Source of the DNA: Flavobacterium terrae
GTDB taxonomy: Bacteria > Bacteroidota > Bacteroidia > Flavobacteriales > Flavobacteriaceae
DNA length: 64,000 nt
Assembly: GCF_900142035.1 (NCBI RefSeq)
Contig: NZ_FQZI01000001.1
Coordinates: 1-64,000 of the forward strand
Direction: 5' to 3'
In this document: in pieces, positions 1 through 8,543 of the stretch
Numbering within the stretch: the first letter of the stretch is position 1
How the letters are laid out: each line of letters begins with the position of its first letter
Program-made: the position numbers and the translations under genes
The notes under the pieces: generated by a model
What the model was told of the DNA's origin: nothing
What the model saw: only the letters and a program-made list of their open reading frames with translations
Database searches by the model: none

Positions 1-1479
1 CCCAGATGTTAATCCCGATAAAGTCACAGCAACTGGCGTAGTAATAGACTCACAATATGATGATGAGGCATAACTAAAACTGCCACTAGGACCAGGGGTA
101 GTATTTAAAAGAAAAGATGTTTCAAAAGTACATCCCGTATTATTTAAATCCTCGATCACAACCCAAATAGACTCTCCTGTACCTGTACTAGAATAAGCAG
201 CTAAATTCCCGTTTGGTATAACAGGACCTGTAGCAGAACCAGAATGATATACGAAACTGAAATCTGAAGGACTTTGACCATCAAGCATATAAGTATTCTG
301 ATTTATGTCATATGTATAAGGAGGACCAGTTGCAGTAGTACAAGCAACTAAATCTTGAGGCACTATTAAAGGATTTGTGTAATAAGTAACATCAATATCA
401 TCTTGAGCTATCAAACATCCAGTAGAATTATAAACACTTAATTGATAATTACCTGGTTCTGTAACAGTAATGGATGGGGTATTAACTCCAGTCATTACAT
501 TAGTATTTTGTGTCCAAACAAAAGTGTTACCAGTTGGGCTTAGTCCAGAATTAATGATAACTGAACCTTCACATCCTAAATAAGAATCAGCTCCAGAGCC
601 GTCAGTAAGCACCATTGGTTCGATTTCGAAATCTTTAAGAAAGACTGCAGAATCGAATGCGTCATCCTCTACGTTAGCAATAGCCAATTTAATGTGATAT
701 ACCTGTCCACACAAAAGTTCAGCTTGAGCACTCAAGCCTCTTGTAAAACCATCATACTGTACGGTGTAAGCCGGATTCCATGTTGTAGGATTCACACCAA
801 TATTAGAATTATTATAATAATAAGCACAATTTGTACAAACACCACTATTATTGAGTCCATTATTAACAGTATTAATAGAAACCGGAATAGCTGTATTAGG
901 AATCAAAGCTATATTTATAGCACTTCCACTGTAAGGACCTGAAATCCCTGGACCACTTAAGAAAAACCCAAAAGTGTCATTAAAACTTGCATTAACATAA
1001 TCTGGATATTCTTCAGATGCAAAGACATAATCGAATCGCAAACTTGGACCAGTCGCCAAAAAATCGAATTCTAAAACGGCCACATTATCAATCTCTTTAA
1101 TATTTATAGGTTGTGTCCCTGGAGGATTAATTGACAAATATAAATCAGGATCTCCAACAAAAGGAAAAGCAGGAGGACTACTAGCGCCAGGAACATTATT
1201 CGGACCAAGTGCAACTTGTGTTTTACCAGTAGTCATAATCAAACCTCGATCCAAACCTAAATTAGTAGGATTAAAATTAGTAGTAAATTCACCCACCTGA
1301 TCTCTAACAACATTAGCATTTACTGTTGAACCGTTAAATTTTATATTAAATGGAGTGACTCCATTACCCACCAAAGCGTTTTGCACTAACTGTGCTGGTG
1401 TTTGAGTATTGTTTACTGTAAGCTGTGCTTGAGCAAAAAACACAAAAAACAGTAAAAACAATAAGTAAAGTTTCTTCAT
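1..1479 (-). CDS. Choice-of-anchor L domain surface protein, partial (3' end outside window)
   Basis: A reading frame of 493 codons without a stop runs from an ATG at 1479 to the left edge, so the C-terminus is missing. It opens with a classic signal peptide (MKKLYLLFLLFF, then an AQAQ cleavage region). Residues about 20-260 look like the choice-of-anchor L domain: an early stretch ending in GLIMTTG, then FDYVFASEEYPDYV, then NDTFGFFLSGPG and a cysteine pair. The part after residue about 290 has short Ig/PKD-like segments (for example GNYQLSVYNSTGC). Flavobacterial proteins of this build are usually large adhesins carrying a T9SS or gliding-associated C-terminal domain; that is expected here but not visible. 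It is divergent from the NifU-type gene. Extracellular, substrate unknown. Confidence 0.85.
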   Translation of the reverse strand, partial: MKKLYLLFLLFFVFFAQAQLTVNNTQTPAQLVQNALVGNGVTPFNIKFNGSTVNANVVRDQVGEFTTNFNPTNLGLDRGLIMTTGKTQVALGPNNVPGASSPPAFPFVGDPDLYLSINPPGTQPINIKEIDNVAVLEFDFLATGPSLRFDYVFASEEYPDYVNASFNDTFGFFLSGPGISGPYSGSAINIALIPNTAIPVSINTVNNGLNNSGVCTNCAYYYNNSNIGVNPTTWNPAYTVQYDGFTRGLSAQAELLCGQVYHIKLAIANVEDDAFDSAVFLKDFEIEPMVLTDGSGADSYLGCEGSVIINSGLSPTGNTFVWTQNTNVMTGVNTPSITVTEPGNYQLSVYNSTGCLIAQDDIDVTYYTNPLIVPQDLVACTTATGPPYTYDINQNTYMLDGQSPSDFSFVYHSGSATGPVIPNGNLAAYSSTGTGESIWVVIEDLNNTGCTFETSFLLNTTPGPSGSFSYASSSYCESITTPVAVTLSGLTSG

Positions 1480-1580
1480 TTATAGTTGTGTGTTAAAATA
1501 AACGTTAAAAAGTTATAATTTGCCAAATTTACACTTTCAAATGGATTTTGTTTGTTAATTTTGCAAAAAAAATCACAGTA

Positions 1581-2477
1581 ATGAAATTAATTACCATAAA
1601 AAGCACTCAAAATCCGAATATTTTAAAATTTGAATTTTCTTATTTTATTAGCCCAAATCAAAGTTTTGAGTTTAAAAATATCGACGAGTGTAAAGATTCA
1701 CCTCTTGCACAACAGCTTTTTTATCTACCATTCGTAAAAACAGTATATATTTCAGGAAACTTCATAGCAATTGAAAAATTTAGCATTGTAGAATGGGATG
1801 ATGTTAAACTAGAAGTTGCTGAACAAATGGAAGCCTATGTTAACGCTGGTGGAGAAGTAGTAAAGCCAAAGGAAGAAAACAAAAAAGTTGCACTAACTGT
1901 TTATGCAGAAAGCACCCCGAACCCTTCAGTGATGAAATTTGTTGCAAGTAGGCTACTTACAAAGAGCATTGTTGAATGTAAAAATATTGATGAAACACAA
2001 GCTTCGCCTCTAGCAAAAGAATTATTCAACTTCCCTTTTGTTAAAGAAGTTTTTATTGATGAAAATTACATTTCTGTAACTAAATATTCAGTTAGTGAAT
2101 GGCAAGATGTTACTAATGAAGTCCGAACTTTTATAAAAGAGTTTATAGAAAGTGGAAAAATTGCTGTTGATGAAACAAAAATTGAAACTTTAGATAAACA
2201 AGAAAAACAGCAAATCAAGAATTTTGATAATCTAGATGTTACTTCTCAAAAAATAATTAACATCATAGAAGAATATATAAAACCTGCCGTTGCTGCTGAT
2301 GGTGGAAATATTTTGTTTGATTCTTTTTCTGAAAACGATAAAACAGTAAAAGTAATTTTACAAGGAGCCTGCAGCGGATGTCCCTCGTCAACATTCACTC
2401 TTAAAAACGGTATTGAAAACATGTTAAAAGAAATGCTTCATGATCAAGAGCTTAAAGTGGAAGCATTAAACGGTTAA
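1581..2477 (+). CDS. NifU/Nfu-family Fe-S scaffold protein with two N-terminal Nfu domains
   Basis: Probable Fe-S cluster carrier that delivers clusters to cytosolic apoproteins. The 298-residue protein has two tandem Nfu_N-type domains: residues about 1-80 (pattern TxNPNxLKF ... SPLAQQLFxLPFVKxVYI) and about 104-185 (STPNPSVMKF ... SPLAKELFNFPFVKEVFI). They are followed by a C-terminal NifU domain from about residue 225, carrying the cluster-binding CSGCPSS motif near residue 264. Most Nfu proteins have one N-terminal domain, so this is an internal duplication. An upstream ATG at 1548 is in frame, but the family match begins at MKLITIKS, so I chose 1581. A -7-like TAATTTTG lies at 1556-1563. 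Dodecin follows after 66 bp. Confidence 0.9.
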   Translation: MKLITIKSTQNPNILKFEFSYFISPNQSFEFKNIDECKDSPLAQQLFYLPFVKTVYISGNFIAIEKFSIVEWDDVKLEVAEQMEAYVNAGGEVVKPKEENKKVALTVYAESTPNPSVMKFVASRLLTKSIVECKNIDETQASPLAKELFNFPFVKEVFIDENYISVTKYSVSEWQDVTNEVRTFIKEFIESGKIAVDETKIETLDKQEKQQIKNFDNLDVTSQKIINIIEEYIKPAVAADGGNILFDSFSENDKTVKVILQGACSGCPSSTFTLKNGIENMLKEMLHDQELKVEALNG

Positions 2478-2543
2478 GATTTCTGTTATTAATTTTTAAA
2501 TTCATAACTTTAATACTAATTAACAACTAAAAATATCTATGTT

Positions 2544-2744
2544 ATGTCAGTATTAAAAGTAATTGAAGTTCTGTCAAGTTCAACAACAAGCTGGGAAGAT
2601 GCTACAGCAAAAGCGGTGGAAAAAGCATCAAAATCAGTTAAGAACATTCGTTCTGTGTATGTACAAGATCAAAGTGCCACAGTAAAAGACGGTAAAGTGA
2701 CTGAGTATCGAGTTAATTTAAAATTAACTTTCGAAATAGAATAA
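2544..2744 (+). CDS. Dodecin family protein
   Basis: A 66-residue protein with the dodecin pattern: a short N-terminal strand (VLKVIEVLSSS), a helix beginning TSWEDATAKAVEKASKS, then two strands including IRSVYVQDQSATVKDGKV and a final LKLTFEIE. Dodecins assemble into hollow dodecamers that bind flavins or similar cofactors and buffer free flavin in the cytoplasm. The length is typical. It follows the NifU-type gene on the same strand and is followed by a good intrinsic terminator, so the two may be co-transcribed. Confidence 0.9.
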   Translation: MSVLKVIEVLSSSTTSWEDATAKAVEKASKSVKNIRSVYVQDQSATVKDGKVTEYRVNLKLTFEIE

Positions 2745-2760
2745 AAAATTAAAAAATTAA

Positions 2761-2785
2761 GCACTTCCAACGAAGTGCTTTTTTA
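2761..2785 (+). terminator. Intrinsic terminator after dodecin gene
   Basis: A 7-bp stem GCACTTC/GAAGTGC around a short CAAC loop, followed by a run of six T. It lies 16 bp after the dodecin stop codon. Confidence 0.8.
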
Positions 2786-2843
2786 TTCTATTTTAATAAA
2801 AAAATTCGTAATATTACTGTAATTAACTTAAAATCAAAACAAA

Positions 2844-3200
2844 ATGGGAATTGGAAGTTTTTTTAAGAATCTATTTGGTTCAAAAGAAAAAGTAGAGGAA
2901 ATCACTGAAAAAGTAAGTGATTTTGCTGATGACGCTATTGCTAAAGCAAAAGAAAGTGCAGCGCCACTTGTTGACAAAGTTGAAGATTTTGCTGAAAAAG
3001 CAGGTGAAAAAGTTAAAGAATTTGTACCGCAAGCAGCAGAAACAATCGATAATATTGTAGAAACAGTAAAAGAAAAAGCTGACGCCGTTATAGATAAAGT
3101 TGAAGAATTAGCTCATGGAGCTGTAGATACAGCTGAAGAGAAAGCCAATAATTTTGTTGATGAAAAATTAAACGATACTCCTTCAGAAGAAACTAAATAG
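2844..3200 (+). CDS. Small amphipathic helical protein, LEA/apolipoprotein-like
   Basis: Family not recognised with certainty. After a hydrophobic N-terminal patch (MGIGSFFKNLFG), the 118 residues are one long charged amphipathic helix rich in K, E, A and V. It has recurring units of about 11 or 22 residues, such as VDKVEDFAEKAGEKVKEF and VIDKVEELAHGAVDTAEEK. There is no signal peptide and no cysteine. Such LEA-like or YtxH-tail-like proteins often act as stress protectants or bind membranes; that is inference only. Its stop lies 4 bp from the end of the convergent tsaB gene, with no terminator between them. Confidence 0.6.
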   Translation: MGIGSFFKNLFGSKEKVEEITEKVSDFADDAIAKAKESAAPLVDKVEDFAEKAGEKVKEFVPQAAETIDNIVETVKEKADAVIDKVEELAHGAVDTAEEKANNFVDEKLNDTPSEETK

Positions 3201-3204
3201 TAAT

Positions 3205-3873
3205 TTATTTAGAAGATGTAGTTATCATAAAATCTTTTAAATAAAAAGGCTCAAAGTAAGCGACATTAACTGTGTCGCTTTTTTTATATTTTTCAAATGC
3301 TAAATTTCCCATTTGCTTTGAAGAAGGGAAAACATACTCATCATGATAAATAAACTTGTCTCCTTTTAAAACCTCTTTACATTTTGATGCTCCATCACCT
3401 AAAAAATGTATTTTATTTTCAATTTCAGAAAAAGACTCTTCATTAATTATTTCAGATTTGACTTCTCTAATTAAATTAAAATCAGAGCTGAAAATTGCTG
3501 TGTAACATTCCATCCTTCTAGCATCTATCATTGGAACAACCACATCATCATTTACAGAAAGTTCACGAGCTAAAATTTCTAAAGTATCTAAAGCAATTAA
3601 AGGAATGCTTAAAGCGTAACAAATTCCTTTGGCGGCAGAAACGCCAATTCTCAATCCTGTATAAGATCCAGGACCTTGACTTACAGCAACTGCATTTAAC
3701 TTAGAAAATTCAATTTCAGATTCTTTCAAAACCTCTTCAATAAAAACGTGCAGCTTCTCTGCATGAGAATAACCATCTTCAAAAGCCTCTCTGGTACTAA
3801 TTGTTTCTCCATTTAATGATAATGATACTGAACAATTTTTTGTTGATGTTTCTATAGAAAGAATATAAGTCAT
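3205..3873 (-). CDS. tsaB: tRNA threonylcarbamoyladenosine biosynthesis protein TsaB
   Basis: Partner of TsaD and TsaE in making the t6A37 modification of ANN-decoding tRNAs in the cytoplasm. The 222-residue protein has the ASKHA-fold N-terminus (ILSIETSTKNCSVSL) and the diagnostic GPGSYTGLRIG at residues 67-77, followed by KGICYAL. TsaB is a catalytically inactive TsaD paralogue that dimerises with it. The length is normal. It is read leftwards after the terminator of the efflux operon, so it probably has its own promoter in 3874-3908. Confidence 0.95.
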   Translation of the reverse strand: MTYILSIETSTKNCSVSLSLNGETISTREAFEDGYSHAEKLHVFIEEVLKESEIEFSKLNAVAVSQGPGSYTGLRIGVSAAKGICYALSIPLIALDTLEILARELSVNDDVVVPMIDARRMECYTAIFSSDFNLIREVKSEIINEESFSEIENKIHFLGDGASKCKEVLKGDKFIYHDEYVFPSSKQMGNLAFEKYKKSDTVNVAYFEPFYLKDFMITTSSK

Positions 3874-3908
3874 AGCTATTTATTATAAGCACAAAGGTAT
3901 TAAAAAAC

Positions 3909-3944
3909 AAAAAGCTCCAAAACTTTAAAAGTTAAAGAGCTTTT
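3909..3944 (-). terminator. Intrinsic terminator of the TolC/adaptor operon
   Basis: An outer stem AAAAGCTC (3910-3917) pairs with GAGCTTTT (3937-3944), with a smaller ACTT/AAGT stem inside. On the minus strand a T-rich tract follows. It lies 27 bp after the adaptor stop and before tsaB. Confidence 0.65.
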
Positions 3945-3970
3945 ATAAATAATCAATTAAAATTTAATTT

Positions 3971-5308
3971 TTAGCTAGTTTTATTTTCTTTTAGTTTTTT
4001 ATTTTCAGCTTCCTTCTCTTCCTTAGTCTTTACATATACTTGATCTCCTGGATTAAGTTCTTTAGTAACAACCGTATAAGGTCCTGAAACAATAGTTTCA
4101 CCTTTTTTCAAACCACTAAGTACTTCGATAAAAGTATCATCTTGAATACCAGTTGTTATAATTCTTAATTTGACTTTATCACCATTTTTTACAAAAACAC
4201 ATTCGTAGCGCTTTTCACTTTTTACTGTTGGTTTACCATCAGAGTTTTCTGCTTCAGAATTTTCATCAACAAAAGTATTTCTGGCTGCTGTTGTATCAGT
4301 TCTCATTACTACAGCACTAATAGGCACTGCTACAATATTTTCTTTTCTTTCTGTGATGATATCAACTGTAGCTGTCATTCCTGGTCTAAACGGTGAAAAA
4401 TTTGATGGTTTCCCTTTAACCAAATCTGCATAAGACTCTTTTAAAATTCTAACTTTTACTTTAAAATTAGTTACTTGATCAGCAGAAAGTGCAGTACTTG
4501 CAGAATTTGAGATACTTGTTACTACACCTTTAAATTCTTTTTTTAGATACGCATCTACTTCAACTTTTGCAGAATCTCCAATCTCAATTTTTACAATATC
4601 ATTTTCATTTACATCAACTTCAACCTCCATATTGTTTAGATTGGCTACACGCATCATTTCTGTACCTGCCATTTGTTGTGTTCCTAAAACTCGTTCACCT
4701 AACTCAACATCGAGTTTCGAAATAGTCCCGTCTACTGGTGCATAAATAGCGGTTTTCCCTAAGTTTTCTTTTGATTCACTTACAGTTGCTGCTGCGCTCT
4801 CAACATTATAATATGCTGCTTGTTTGGCTGCTTGAGCTCCTTCAAAAGTAGCTACTGTTTTTTCCCATTCTGAACGTGAAATAACACCTTTATCAAAAAG
4901 TTTCTTATTACGATCGTAATTTGATTTTGCTTCTTTAAACTGAGCATCTGCTTGGCTTAAACCTGCTTTAGTATTAGACAATCCAGATTTTGATCTATTT
5001 AATCCTGAAACATATAATTCTGGATTAACTCTAACCAACAAATCTCCTTTTTTAACTATTTGCCCTTCTTTAACTGGCAAAGCAATAATTTCACCCGAAA
5101 CTTCTGAAGATATTTTAACTTCTACTTCAGGTTGAATTTTTCCTGTAGCCGAAACAGTTTCAACAACAGTTCGTTGTTCAACATTAGTAATTTCAACCTC
5201 AGTACCCTTCTTTTTGTTACCAATTACTCCACTTTTGCTTAAACCTAGTAAAGCAACTATGAACAAAACAGTTCCTCCAAGTAGTATATATTTAGTCTTT
5301 TTTGTCAT
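3971..5308 (-). CDS. Efflux periplasmic adaptor (membrane fusion protein, MacA/HlyD-like)
   Basis: The 445-residue protein has one N-terminal membrane anchor (residues about 7-25, ILLGGTVLFIVALLGL). A lipoyl/barrel-sandwich segment follows (VSATGKIQPEVEVKISSEVSGEI ... VKKGDLLVRV), then a coiled-coil hairpin with heptads around residues 100-185, the second lipoyl half (IYAPVDGTISKL) and a beta-barrel ending in GLKKGETIVSGPY. This is the MacA-type architecture that bridges an inner-membrane pump to a TolC channel. The tolC-type gene lies 7 bp upstream, so the two are one operon. No ABC or RND pump gene is adjacent in the window. The C-terminal tail is lysine/glutamate-rich. Confidence 0.9.
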   Translation of the reverse strand: MTKKTKYILLGGTVLFIVALLGLSKSGVIGNKKKGTEVEITNVEQRTVVETVSATGKIQPEVEVKISSEVSGEIIALPVKEGQIVKKGDLLVRVNPELYVSGLNRSKSGLSNTKAGLSQADAQFKEAKSNYDRNKKLFDKGVISRSEWEKTVATFEGAQAAKQAAYYNVESAAATVSESKENLGKTAIYAPVDGTISKLDVELGERVLGTQQMAGTEMMRVANLNNMEVEVDVNENDIVKIEIGDSAKVEVDAYLKKEFKGVVTSISNSASTALSADQVTNFKVKVRILKESYADLVKGKPSNFSPFRPGMTATVDIITERKENIVAVPISAVVMRTDTTAARNTFVDENSEAENSDGKPTVKSEKRYECVFVKNGDKVKLRIITTGIQDDTFIEVLSGLKKGETIVSGPYTVVTKELNPGDQVYVKTKEEKEAENKKLKENKTS

Positions 5309-5315
5309 GATAGTA

Positions 5316-6752
5316 TTATTTTGAAAAAATCGGAATACCGAAATAAAATTCTAAAATTTTGGTTCTAAAAATATAGTCGTATTTTGTTCTTAATACTTCC
5401 GATTGAGCATTAATAAACATATTTTGTGCTTGATTGTAGTCAAAAACATTCATAAGTCCTACTTCATATCTTTCCTTTGCATATTCAAGAGCGCTTTGTC
5501 TAGCTTCAAAAGTTACTAAAGCTGCTTCGTATGATTTTTGTGCACCTTTTGTATCTGTATAAGCTGTGTAAACTGTTCTTTCTAAATCAATTTCTGATTG
5601 TTGCAATGCAATTTTTGAACGCTCTAAAGCAATCTTTGATCTTGAAACATTATTTCTAGCTGCAAAACCATTAAAAATTGGCACCTGAAGTGACAATCCA
5701 AAGTTTTGACCTTTATTATCACTAAACTGATTAAAAATAGCGTCAGGCTTTCCTAGAATCGGGGAAAAATTTGGTTGAACTACTTGCTGACCTGTCCCAT
5801 CAACATATCCAATCACTGAAGTTGGATTAGAAGCATTTGGAACAATACCCACTACTCTATCTGAATAAGCAGCTCTTGTATTAAAACTGTAAAAACCTGT
5901 TAAGGTTGGCTGATATACACCGCGAGCAATCTTAACATCTTTTTCAGCAATTGAAACATTAGTTTGAGCAATTTTAAGTTCTGTTCTTAACTCTTTAGCT
6001 TTATCCACTATTGCTTTTGGATCCTGAAGCAGGATTGAACTCTCTGGAACAACTGTATCTCCATCTACAATATCAAACTCTTTAAAATCTTTTAATTGTA
6101 ATAGCTGAGCCAAGCTTAGTTTTGAAATTAGCAATGCATTTTCGGCAGCAATCAATCTTTGATTATCCAAAGCTACAGTTGCCTTAATGTCTAGTATATC
6201 TCCTTTAGGTATTACACCAGCTTCTAACAATTCATTAGATCTCTCTAACTGTTTAGTGTCATAGGCCAATTGCTCTTGTTGCACTTTTAAAGTTTCCTTG
6301 TTGAAAACAATCTGCAAATAAGCATTTACCACATTTAACGAAACATCTTCTTGCATTTTAGTTAACTGATACTGCGAAGAAATAATAGAAAGATTTGCTT
6401 TTCTAAGTTGATTTTGATTTTGCAAACCTTTATAAATGTCAACATTAACATTTAATCCCGCCGAAGTAAACTGAGTTGTTTGATTTTCTAACAAACCAGT
6501 TGTTATATTTTGGTTCAAACCAATATTCCATGAGTGTGAGGCTTGACCGTTTACTGTAGGTAAAAAATTACCTATCGCATCACTCTTACTTATTCTAGAC
6601 GTTTGATTATCTAAAGAGATTTGCTTAATGGAAATATTGTTTTTAATGGCGTAATCTACACATTCTTCTAATGTCCATTTTTTTTGTTGTCCAAAAGACT
6701 GAAACGACATGAAAAGAATTACAAGTAAACCGCTAATTTTTAAGTTCTTCAT
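5316..6752 (-). CDS. TolC family outer membrane efflux protein
   Basis: Outer-membrane exit duct for a tripartite efflux or secretion pump. The 478-residue protein has a signal peptide (MKNLKISGLLVILFMSFQSFG) and the typical start WTLEECVDYAIKNN. Two long alpha-helical repeat halves follow, with features such as AYLQIVFNKETLKVQQEQLAYD and the matching YTAYTDTKGAQKSYEAALVTFE in the second half. The first gene of a two-gene operon, 7 bp before the adaptor gene. A 152-bp divergent intergenic region separates it from the DUF4403 gene. Confidence 0.92.
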   Translation of the reverse strand: MKNLKISGLLVILFMSFQSFGQQKKWTLEECVDYAIKNNISIKQISLDNQTSRISKSDAIGNFLPTVNGQASHSWNIGLNQNITTGLLENQTTQFTSAGLNVNVDIYKGLQNQNQLRKANLSIISSQYQLTKMQEDVSLNVVNAYLQIVFNKETLKVQQEQLAYDTKQLERSNELLEAGVIPKGDILDIKATVALDNQRLIAAENALLISKLSLAQLLQLKDFKEFDIVDGDTVVPESSILLQDPKAIVDKAKELRTELKIAQTNVSIAEKDVKIARGVYQPTLTGFYSFNTRAAYSDRVVGIVPNASNPTSVIGYVDGTGQQVVQPNFSPILGKPDAIFNQFSDNKGQNFGLSLQVPIFNGFAARNNVSRSKIALERSKIALQQSEIDLERTVYTAYTDTKGAQKSYEAALVTFEARQSALEYAKERYEVGLMNVFDYNQAQNMFINAQSEVLRTKYDYIFRTKILEFYFGIPIFSK

Positions 6753-6904
6753 TTGTATTTGAAAGTATATCTCAAAACCTAATTGTTTTTACCAATTAAA
6801 TCTTACATAATTTTCTCAATAAGACATCGATTTCTCTTTTTTGTTACATTTCACAAACAATATTTTTTAGAAAATAATTTACATTTGCTCATCAAGATAT
6901 TGTT

Positions 6905-8299
6905 ATGAAAAGATTTTTGTTTGCTATGGCCTTCAGTTTCATAGGATTTTTATTTAATAGCTGTTCAAGTTCTCAAAAAATTGAATTGATGAAACCCGAA
7001 CCAGATGAGGCATTACCCATAAAATACCCCATTACATCCTCATATATTAGTTTTCCTGTAAACTTATCTCTTAAAGACATTGAAACTCAAACTAACAAGT
7101 CATTAAATGGATTAATTTATGAGGATTCGAATTTAGAAGACGATAAAACTCAAATGAAAATTTGGAAAAGTGCTCCTATTGTAATTTCAGAAGAAAACAA
7201 TAAGCTTAAAACTATAGTTCCTTTAAAAATATGGGCCAAAGTAAAATATGGAACAGATGCGCTAGGCATGAATTTATTCGATATTAGAGAATTCAATTTG
7301 AATGGAACTGTCACTCTTTTGAGTGATGTAAAAATGAGTAATTGGAAAGTTTCTACAACTACTTCTCTAGAAAATATCGATTGGCAAGAAAGCCCAACAG
7401 TAACTATAGCAGGAAAACAAGTTTATATAACGTATTTAGTAAATCCTACAATTAAAATATTCAAATCTAAAATTGAGAGAAAAATAGACGAATCGCTCAA
7501 TAAAACATTAGATTTCAAATCGAACATGCTTGACTTAATGCAAAAAGTAAGCGATCCAATCGAAATGAGCCAAACCTATCAATCTTGGTTAAAAGTTACA
7601 CCACAAGAACTATACACTACAGAGGCGCAACTTAAATCAAATTCGGTTAACTTGACTGTTGGATTAAAATGTTTGATGGAATCAAGTATTGGCTTAAAGC
7701 CAAAATCAAACTTTGACAGAAACAAAATTGTTCTAAAAACCACATCCAACTTACCTGAAAGAGTTGTTGCCAATATTACTGCTGTATCTACCTACCAAGA
7801 TGCATCTAGAATTATGACACAAAATTTCAAAGGGCAAGTATTTGGCTCAGGCAAAAGAAAAGTAGTGGTTCAAAATGTGCAAATTTGGCACAAACAAGGA
7901 AAAATGATTATAGCATTGGATATGACCGGTAGCCTTAACGGAAGAATTTATCTTTCTGGATTTCCGCAATTTGATGCAGATAAAAAAGAATTGTATTTTG
8001 ATGAATTAGACTATGCTTTAGAAACTAAAAGTCGCTTAATGAAAACAGCCAATTGGCTTTTTCAAGGCATGGTTTTGACTAAAATCAAAGAAAGTTGCCG
8101 CTATTCAATACAACCCAATTTAGAAGAAGGAAAGAAAACAATGCTTCAATATTTAAACAATTATTCTCCTGTAACAGGCGTTTTTGTGAATGGAAAAATG
8201 AATGATATCACTTTTGAAAAAGTGCAACTTACCAATTCATCAATAATTGCATTTCTAAATATTACTGGAAACGTAAAAGTAACAGTTAATGGACTATAA
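6905..8299 (+). CDS. DUF4403 family lipoprotein
   Basis: A 464-residue envelope protein with a lipoprotein signal peptide: a hydrophobic stretch ending FLFNSC, with lipidated Cys near residue 20 followed by SSS. The rest matches the DUF4403 pattern, with an early segment SYISFPVNLSLKDIETQTNKSLNGLIYED and a late segment KLFNVTG-like tail (IIAFLNITGNVKVTVNGL). The family is widespread in Bacteroidota and probably related in fold to lipid-binding TULIP/BPI-like proteins, but its role is not established. A TACATTTG box at 6890-6897 lies just before the ATG and probably belongs to its promoter. Monocistronic, convergent with the next cluster. Confidence 0.85.
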   Translation: MKRFLFAMAFSFIGFLFNSCSSSQKIELMKPEPDEALPIKYPITSSYISFPVNLSLKDIETQTNKSLNGLIYEDSNLEDDKTQMKIWKSAPIVISEENNKLKTIVPLKIWAKVKYGTDALGMNLFDIREFNLNGTVTLLSDVKMSNWKVSTTTSLENIDWQESPTVTIAGKQVYITYLVNPTIKIFKSKIERKIDESLNKTLDFKSNMLDLMQKVSDPIEMSQTYQSWLKVTPQELYTTEAQLKSNSVNLTVGLKCLMESSIGLKPKSNFDRNKIVLKTTSNLPERVVANITAVSTYQDASRIMTQNFKGQVFGSGKRKVVVQNVQIWHKQGKMIIALDMTGSLNGRIYLSGFPQFDADKKELYFDELDYALETKSRLMKTANWLFQGMVLTKIKESCRYSIQPNLEEGKKTMLQYLNNYSPVTGVFVNGKMNDITFEKVQLTNSSIIAFLNITGNVKVTVNGL

Positions 8300-8303
8300 T
8301 TCC

Positions 8304-8543
8304 TTAACTACTTTTTTTCTTTTGATACATTCTATAAACAGCAAACCCAATAAGACCAACCAAGATATAAGGAATTACCATTAAATACACTATACCATCA
8401 TTGACTGCCTCCGCTTGAGAAACATCACCAGTACTTTCTAAAGAAGCACGACACATTGCACACTGAGCATTTGAAACAATTGGCAGTAAGCAAAAAGTGA
8501 TAAGTAAAAGAAGAATTTTTTTTAACTTCTGACTAATTAACAT
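8304..8543 (-). CDS. Small membrane protein with CAMC motif, end of SCO/DUF420 operon
   Basis: A 79-residue protein of unknown function. It has a signal peptide or first membrane helix (residues about 8-26, LLLLITFCLLPIVSNA). A short exported loop beginning QCAMCRASLES follows, then a second helix (VYLMVIPYILVGLIGFAVY) and a lysine-rich cytoplasmic end. The CxxC pair just after the cleavage point could bind metal or take part in thiol exchange. It overlaps the DUF420 gene by 11 bp, and its company (SCO, DUF420, oxidase subunits) suggests a part in cytochrome-oxidase assembly. That role is inferred from position only. Confidence 0.75.
   Translation of the reverse strand: MLISQKLKKILLLLITFCLLPIVSNAQCAMCRASLESTGDVSQAEAVNDGIVYLMVIPYILVGLIGFAVYRMYQKKKSS

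Noticed and set aside
694..942. Open frame of 82 codons on the plus strand
   Set aside because: It lies antisense inside the long surface-protein gene and has the low-complexity I/T/S composition of a mirror frame.
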